NCBI RefSeq assembly: GCF_036320965.1 | Contig: NC_092228.1 | Coordinates: 20,962,503 to 21,026,502, forward strand | DNA length: 64,000 nucleotides | Direction: 5' to 3' | Source: Panulirus ornatus | Taxonomy: Eukaryota; Arthropoda; Malacostraca; Decapoda; Palinuridae | Shown: one piece after another, positions 57,826-64,000 of the stretch | Position numbering within the stretch: position 1 is the stretch's first letter | How the letters are laid out: each line of letters starts with the position of its first letter | The notes under the pieces: model-generated | Seen by the model: the letters and a program-made list of their open reading frames with translations, nothing else | Told to the model about the DNA's origin: nothing | Database searches by the model: none | Program-made: the position numbers and the translations under genes

Positions 57826-58130
57826 GTATGGTACTGTACCGTACCCCAACCCTCCCTCACCACCACACTGTATGGTACTGTACCGTACCCCAACCCTCCC
57901 TCACCACCACACTGTATGGTACTGTGCCGTACCCCAACCCTCCCTCACCACCACATGGTATGGTACTGTACCGTACCCCAGCCTTCACAACCCTCCCTCA
58001 CCACCACACTGTATGGTACTGTACCGTACCCCAACCCTCCCTCACCACCACATGGTATGGTACTGTACCGTACCCCAACCCTCCCTCACAACCAGCTGGT
58101 ATAGTACTGTACCGTACCACAACCAGCTAG
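57826..58130. repeat. 44-bp minisatellite with GGTAC palindromes, ~7 copies
   Basis: Units contain atggtactgtaccgtacccc and aaccctccctcaccaccac. One unit is lengthened near 57980 by extra sequence. The core ggtactgtacc is a near-palindrome. Confidence 0.94.
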
Positions 58131-58269
58131 TACCACACCCCCTGCCTCCTCCACCCAGCTCCCCCACCAGCTGGCTGGTCCTGAGACCCCCTTCTCTCCC
58201 ACGACCTGGTTAATGGTCCTTAGACATGGATCCAGAAGACACTGGTTCAAAGACCCTTTGTGTCCCTGT

Positions 58270-58385
58270 CTTCCCCTGTAGCGACCCAGCTGTAGCGGGT
58301 TCGATCGGGGAGTCGGGACGCGCTTATGACTCTCCGACCCTTACGGCTGAAGCGCACAGGCTCGCACCGTTCGAACCCAGCTCAA
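58270..58385. other. tRNA-like/SINE fragment, uncertain
   Basis: The plus strand has gcgggttcgatcggg (58295) and the minus strand has ctgggttcgaacggt (58366-58380), both B-box-like and in opposite directions. No A box or cloverleaf fits. It may be a decayed SINE. Confidence 0.25.
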
Positions 58386-58432
58386 GCGGTGATTAAGTGG
58401 GTCCAGCCAATATGATCATCTAGCCAGGGGTG

Positions 58433-58463
58433 GTGTGTGTGTGTGTGTGTGTGTGTGGACAAT

Positions 58464-58494
<31 letters not shown>
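58433..58494. repeat. (GT)n / (CA)n inverted pair
   Basis: A GT run of 13 units (58433-58458) and a CA run of 14 units (58466-58494) flank a 7-bp centre. Confidence 0.95.
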
Positions 58495-58497
<3 letters not shown>

Positions 58498-59019
58498 CAG
58501 CTGGGCAACACATCTTCACAGCATCCGAACAAACAGACACAGTCCCAAGTCTCGAGTGAAACACTGATTCGGACGATACAAGTTTTATCGTTTTCTGTTC
58601 CTATCAATCAAAGGAACAGATAAACTGGGAGTTGTTTAATCAAGAGCTAAAAAAGAAATTAGATATATTAAGCGAAAATGAAGCCAGGGAAGCAAATCGT
58701 ACCAAATACATGGTGACGTGAGTTCAAGGGTCAACAATAACGAATTTCTCACCAGGTTTCGAAAAGGGTGATGTCATGAACACGAATCCAGCCCAAGTTA
58801 TCATACTGACACCCATGTGAAGCCACGGACGAGCGCACTGAATCCTCTCAGGTCTCCATAGAGAGGGAATCGGTTACATCCGTGATGCTGTGAGGATGCC
58901 AGGGCAAACTGCGGGAGGACCTGGAAGCCCTGGAGGCTGAAGGAGCTATGACAACCTGGTTGTGTCTCGTGTGTGTGTTGATGCCGTCCTGCTGGTGACA
59001 GAGAGTTACCTCGAGTCTT
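58495..59019. other. Unique stretch
   Basis: No feature recognised before the 37-bp array. Confidence 0.5.
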
Positions 59020-60475
59020 GAGGTACTGACGGGGTGGGTCATGTACTGCCTGGCATGAGGTACTGACGGGGTGGGTCATGTACTGCCTGGCATGAGGTAC
59101 TGACGGGGTGGGTCATGTACTGCCTGGCATGAGGTACTGACGGGGTGGGTCATGTACTGCCTGGCATGAGGTACTGACGGGGTGGGTCATGTACTGCCTG
59201 GCATGAGGTACTGACGGGATGGGTCATGTACTGCCTGGCATGAGGTACTGACGGGGTGGGTCATGTACTGCCTGGCATGAGGTACTGGCGGGGTGGGTCA
59301 TGTACTGCCTGGCATGAGGTACTGACGGGGTGGGTCATGTACTGCCTGGCATGAGGTACTGACGGGGTGGGTCATGTACTGCCTGGCATGAGGTACTGAC
59401 GGGGTGGGTCATGTACTGCCTGGCATCAGGTACTGACGGGGTGGGTCGTGTACTGCCTGGCATGAGGTACTGACGGGGTGGGTCATGTACTGCCTGGCAT
59501 GAGGTACTGACGGGGTGGGTCATGTACTGCCTGGCATGAGGTACTGACGGGGTGGGTCATGTACTGCCTGGCATGAGGTACTGACGGGGTGGGTCATGTA
59601 CTGCCTGGCATCAGGTACTGACGGGGTGGGTCGTGTACTGCCTGGCATGAGGTACTGACGGGGTGGGTCATGTACTGCCTGGCATGAGGTACTGACGGGG
59701 TGGGTCATGTACTGCCTGGCATGAGGTACTGACGGGGTGGGTCATGTACTGCCTGGCATGAGGTACTGACGGGATGGGTCATGTACTGCCTGGCATGAGG
59801 TACTGACGGGGTGGGTCATGTACTGCCTGGCATGAGGTACTGGCGGGGTGGGTCATGTACTGCCTGGCATCAGGTACTGACGGGGTGGGTCGTGTACTGC
59901 CTGGCATGATGTACTGACGGGGTGGGTCATGTACTGCCTGGCATCAGGTACTGACGGGGTGGGTCATGTATTGCCTGGCATGATGTACTGACGGGGTGGG
60001 TCATGTACTGCCTGGCATCAGGTACTGACGGGGTGGGTCATGTACTGCCTGGCATGATGTACTGACGGGGTGGGTCATGTACTGCCTGGCATGAGGTACT
60101 GACGGGGTGGGTCATGTACTGCCTGGCATGAGGTACTGACGGGGTGGGTCGTGTACTGCCTGGCATGAGGTACTGACGGGGTGGGTCGTGTACTGCCTGG
60201 CATGATGTACTGACGGGGTGGGTCATGTACTGCCTGGCATGAGGTACTGACGGGGTGGATCATGTACTGCCTGGCATGAGGTACTGACGGGGCGGGTCGT
60301 GTACTGCCTGGCATGAGGTACTGACGGGGTGGGTCATGTACTGCCTGGCATGAGGTACTGACGGGGCGGGTCATGTACTGCCTGGCATGAGGTACTGACG
60401 GGGCGGGTCGTGTACTGCCTGGCAAGAGGTACTGACGGGGCGGGTCGTGTACTGCCTGGCATGAGGTAGTGAGGA
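59020..60475. repeat. 37-bp minisatellite, ~39 copies
   Basis: Units contain catgaggtactgacggggtg and ggtcatgtactgcctgg. Variants (catcagg, catgatg, gggatgg, tggcggg, ggtcgtg) mark duplications. For example, gggatgg at 59217 and tggcggg at 59286 recur 555 bp later (15 units) at about 59772 and 59841. Confidence 0.97.
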
Positions 60476-61030
60476 GGTGGGGGCCACGTACCTGTCATAG
60501 GGCAGTGAGGAGGAGGTGGTGGAGGCCACGTACACACACTCAAAAATGTATCTTCCATGACGGGTTGGTTGCGGTGTGAGGTGACCACCGTGACTGGTGT
60601 TGTCGAGGTGTGGTTGCTCACGGTGAGTGTGAGGCGGATCACCTGATCATTATGGTCTCCCGACTTGATATCTATTTCCAACGAAATATGAAATAAATAA
60701 ATCATTTATCACGCCAAATGGCAGGACACGTCGCCTGCGGGCGATACTTTACGACGACATGACAGCAGGGCGAACCACACTGTGAGTGAGGCCAGACCAA
60801 TGGGCATTTCTCACAATCCTTCGTCCCTGGTGTCATATTCTTTCACACAAAAAGCGATAAGATACTATTTTTTTTCTCTCGACCGCACATACCATATCAC
60901 GAGGCAGCTGGAAGTGCATGGAAAATAACAAATAACAGATGACCACGACGAGGCTATCTATCAGGTGTCACATCTTATCTGTGGCAGATACAAGATAGGA
61001 AAGATTGAACGGAGGTCCCCAGCCACCATG
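60476..61030. other. Unique stretch
   Basis: No feature recognised except a short duplicated ggaggccacgtac near the array end. Confidence 0.5.
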
Positions 61031-61039
61031 CGGGACAAC

Positions 61040-61195
61040 AGGCGTGTCGGGGGTCAGCTTTCCTGACCATGACGCATTCACGGGCCGCCCACGGTCCAGC
61101 TCATGGGTTCGAATCCTGGTCATGGCAGTCGGTCCACAGTTAAACCCAGGTGTTCGTTCAACCCCTCGGGATCGGTCGATAAACTGAGCAAGGAA
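61040..61195 (+). mobile_element. tRNA-derived SINE, family A, copy 3
   Basis: The B box gggttcgaatcct lies at 61105-61117. The head shares ttcctgaccatga with the 29-kb copy. The part after the B box shares gtccacagttaaacccaggtg-type sequence with the copy at 36.7 kb. It ends at the 3' tail of the LINE copy that follows (gcaaggaaacagacgaaag at 61187), so one has inserted into the other. Confidence 0.65.
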
Positions 61196-62217
61196 ACAGA
61201 CGAAAGAAATGGCCCAACCCCCCCCCATACACATGTATATACATACGTCCACACACGCAAATTTACATACCTACACAGCTTTCCATGGTTTACCCCAGAC
61301 GCTTCACATGCCCTGATTCAATCCACTGACAGCACGTCAACCTCGGTATACCACATCGATCCAATTCACTCTATTCCTTGCCCTCCTTTCACCCTCCTGC
61401 ATGTTCAGGCCCCGATCACACAAAATCTTTTTCACTCCATCTTTCCACCTCCAATTTGGTCTCCCACTTCTCCTCGTTCCCTCCACCTCCGACACATATA
61501 TCCTCTTGGCCAATCTTTCCTCACTCATTCTCTCCATGTGCCCAAACCATTTCAAAACACCCTCTTCTGCTCTCTCAACCACGCTCTTTTTATTTCCACA
61601 CATCTCTCTTACCCTTACGTTACTTACTCGATCAAACCACCTCAAACTACACATTGTCCTCAAACATCTCATTTCCAGCACATCCATCCTCCTGCGCACA
61701 ACTCTATCCATAGCCCACGCCTCGCAACCATACAACATTGTTGGAACCACTATTCCTTCAAACATACCCATTTTTGCTTTTCGATGTTCTCGACTTTCAC
61801 ACATTCTTCAAGGCTCCCAGGATTTTCGCCCCCTCCCTCACCCTATGATCCACTTCCGCTTCCATGGTTCCATCCGCTGCCAGATCCACTCCCAGATATC
61901 TAAAACACTTTACTTCCTCCATTTTTCTCCATTCAAACTTACCTCCCGACTGACTTGACCCTCAACCCTACTGTACCTAATTACCTTGCTCTTATTCACA
62001 TTTACTCTTAACTTTCTTCTTTCACACACTTTACCAAACTCAGTCACCAGCTTCTGCAGTTTCTCACATGAATCAGCCACCAGCGCTGTATCATCAGCGA
62101 ACAACAACTGACTCACTTCCAAAGCTCTCTCATCCCCAACAGACTTCATACTTGCCCCTCTTTCCAAAACTCTTACATTCACCTCCCTAACAACCCCATC
62201 CATAAACAAATTAAACA
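61187..62217 (-). mobile_element. LINE copy, 3' half
   Basis: Minus-strand copy. It holds LLFADDTALVADSCEKLQKL (about 62110-62050) with intact motif C, CERRKLRVNVNKSK, then MRCLRTMCSLRWFD and VEGTRRSGRPNWRWKDGV, then a short 3' UTR. It is the best-kept C-terminal region in the window, with one open segment from 61804 to 61337. It lacks RT motifs before FADD and is cut at 62217 by (TA)n. A 3' UTR piece is missing between 61260 and 61275, and the tail is joined to the SINE at 61187. Confidence 0.92.
61337..61804 (-). pseudogene. LINE ORF2 C-terminal segment (open, 155 codons)
   Basis: The segment reads CESREHRKAKMGMFEGIVVP near its start and carries RRMDVLEMRCLRTMCSLRWF, then MERMSEERLAKRIYVSEVEG and GRPNWRWKDGVKKILCDRGL. 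It is the C-terminal part of the LINE protein after RT. The part between this and the FADD box is frameshifted, so no full protein is made. Confidence 0.85.
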
Positions 62218-62218
62218 A

Positions 62219-62280
<62 letters not shown>
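62219..62280. repeat. (TA)n tract between two LINE copies
   Basis: TA run of about 31 units. It ends one LINE copy's 5' side and the next copy's 3' side. Confidence 0.97.
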
Positions 62281-62281
<1 letters not shown>

Positions 62282-63109
62282 TGCTTTGCTTTGTCGCTGT
62301 CTCCCGCGTTAGCGAGATAGCGCAAGGAAACACGAAAGAAATGGCCCAACCCACCCACATACACATGTATATACATACACGTCCACACACGCAAATATAC
62401 ATACCTATACATCTCAACGTATACATATATATACACACACAGACATATATACAAATGTACATAATACATACGGTCTGCCTTTATTCATTCCCGTCGCCAC
62501 ACCGCCACACATGAAATAACAACCCCCTCCCCCAAATGTGCGCGAGGTAGCGCCAAGAAAAGACAACAAAGGCCACATTCGTTCACACTCAGTCTCTAGC
62601 TGTCATGTAATAATGCACCGAAACCACAGCTCCCTATCCATATCCAGGCCCCAAAAAACTTTCCATGGTTTACCCCAGACGCTTCACATGCCCTGGTTCA
62701 ATCCATTGACAGCACGTCCACCCCGGTATACCACATCGTTCCAATTCACTCTATTCCGTGCACGCCTTTCACCCTCCTGCATGTTCAGGCCCCGATCACT
62801 CAAAATCTTTTTCACTCCATCTTTCCACCTCCAATTTGGTCTCCCACTTCTCCTCGTTCCCTCCACCTCTGACACATACCCACTTGGTCAATCTTTCCTC
62901 ACTCATTCTCTCCATGTGACCAAACCATTTCAAAACATCCTCTTCTGCATTCTCAACCACACTCTTTTTATTACCACACATTTCTCTCACCCTATCATTA
63001 CTTACTCGATCAAACCACCTCACACCACATATTGTCCGCAAACATCTCATTTCCAGCACATTCACCCTCCTCCGCACAACTCTATCTATAGACCACGCCT
63101 CGCAATCAT
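62281..63109 (-). mobile_element. LINE copy, 3' end with UTR
   Basis: Minus-strand copy with the full 3' UTR, including both copies of the gcgaggtagcgc motif (62308 and 62544), and the ORF C-terminus (MRCLRTICGVRWFDRVSNDR to SEVEGTRRSGRPNWRWKDGV). A frame change near 62880 breaks the ORF. It is cut at 63109 by a short TA run. The structure matches 16520-17158. Confidence 0.92.
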
Positions 63110-63110
63110 A

Positions 63111-63144
<34 letters not shown>

Positions 63145-63152
63145 TTTTTTTT
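63106..63152. repeat. Short (TA)n then poly(T)
   Basis: About 10 TA units followed by about 25 T, which form the 3' tail of the inverted element E that follows. Confidence 0.95.
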
Positions 63153-63400
63153 ATACTTTCTTTTCTTTCAAACTATTTGCCATTTTCCGCGTTAGCGAGG
63201 TAGCATTAAGAACAGAGGACTGGGCCTTTGAGGGAATATCCTCACCTGGCCCCCTTCTCTGTTCCTTCTTTTGGAAAATTAAAAAAAAAAAAAAAAGAGA
63301 GGTGAGGATTTCCAGCCCCACGCTCCCTCCCCTTTTAGTCGCCTTCTACGAAACGCAGGGAATACGTGGGAAGTATTCTTTTTCCCCTATCCCCAGGGAT

Positions 63401-63403
<3 letters not shown>
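63153..63403 (-). mobile_element. SINE-like element E, full inverted copy
   Basis: Reverse complement of the element at 19367-19607 over its whole length. It includes ccgcgttagcgaggtagc (63187), aagaacagaggactggg, and gtcgccttctacgaaacg. An internal A run (63281-63297) replaces a shorter A/T run in copy 1. It has T plus (TA)n at its 3' end and (TA)n at its 5' end. Confidence 0.8.

Positions 63404-63480
<77 letters not shown>
63404..63480. repeat. (TA)n tract
   Basis: TA run of about 38 units at the 5' side of element E. Confidence 0.97.
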
Positions 63481-63481
<1 letters not shown>

Positions 63482-63711
63482 TTAATGAGATGGTGTTGAT
63501 CAGGGCCCCAGTTCTCCGAGCCATCTGAGCAAACATAAAGATATATACAGCTATGGAGAGTTTGTAGGAAAGTGTTGAGGGGAAAAATCCCTAACACTGA
63601 CCACGGCGGGATTTTCCGGGAATAACGCGCAGGTCTGGCACACGCAACAAAAAGTAGTCACAGAATTTGTGAAAACAGTAAAATCTAAATGTCTGTTTCT
63701 CTCCTCCTAGC
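63481..63711. other. Unique spacer
   Basis: No feature recognised. Confidence 0.55.
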
Positions 63712-64000
63712 AACTGGTGTATATACTGATGATGTATGACACTGGTGTATATACTGATGATGTATGACACTGGTGTATATACTGATGATATATGACACTG
63801 GTGTATATACTGATGATATATGACACTGGTGTATATACTGATGATATATGACACTGGTGTATATACTGATGATATATGACACTGGTGTATATACTGATGA
63901 TATATGACACTGGTGTATATACTGATGGTATATGACACTGGTGTATATACTGATGGTATATGACACTGGTGTATATACTGATGATATATGACACTGGTGT
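63712..64000. repeat. 28-bp minisatellite, 10+ copies, cut by window end
   Basis: Units contain actggtgtatatactgatga followed by tatatgac or tgtatgac. A few units have gatgg instead of gatga. The array continues beyond the window. Confidence 0.97.

Overview
The window looks like nuclear DNA of a large, repeat-rich arthropod genome, most likely a decapod crustacean. The basis is the density of long (TA)n, (GA)n/(CT)n and (GT)n/(CA)n tracts, the many minisatellite arrays, and a non-LTR retrotransposon with a (TA)n-ended tail that I recall as typical of decapod assemblies. The species cannot be named from this sequence. There are no prokaryotic gene arrays, operons, rRNA genes or CRISPR arrays. 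I see no intact gene that I can name. Long open frames across the window are by-products of stop-free tandem repeats.

Layout. 1-2260: short repeats, a decayed LINE copy and two (GA)n tracts. 2640-5370: short-period satellites (about 20 bp, then 25 bp). 5520-9040: microsatellites, a CCA-rich tract, a 52-bp minisatellite and a cluster of nuclear-receptor-like sites. 9160-10830: 25-bp array. 11360-17160: three LINE copies, a tRNA-like SINE and a foldback element. 17395-22090: 37-, 29-, 35- and 50-bp arrays, one split by a mobile element. 22100-25930: mostly low-repeat DNA. 26670-28960: (CTA)n tract. 29040-30740: SINE, a second LINE type, a 21/24-bp array and a second foldback element. 31260-35345: 20-bp array, (GCAGGA)-type tract and 52-bp array. 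35590-37080: LINE and SINE. 37690-48035: arrays of 48, 41, 21/42, 34, 21 and 33 bp, with one possible small exon at 46433. 48545-55000: the largest low-repeat stretch, with three weak coding candidates, all on the minus strand. 55125-60475: arrays of 55/36, 44 and 37 bp. 60480-64000: SINE, two LINE copies, a SINE-like element and a 28-bp array cut by the window end.

By adding array lengths I estimate that about 45% of the window is tandem repeat, before counting interspersed elements. Six partial copies of one LINE family dominate the interspersed part, five of them on the minus strand. A short element (19367, 48545, 63153) shares the LINE's 3'-end motif and looks like a SINE using that LINE. 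Most of these elements sit between (TA)n tracts. The best leads are this LINE/SINE pairing, the (TA)n-bounded foldback elements, the 41-bp array that carries a nuclear-receptor motif in every unit, the LINE scrap trapped inside a satellite, and the unidentified minus-strand coding candidates at 48.6-52.9 kb.
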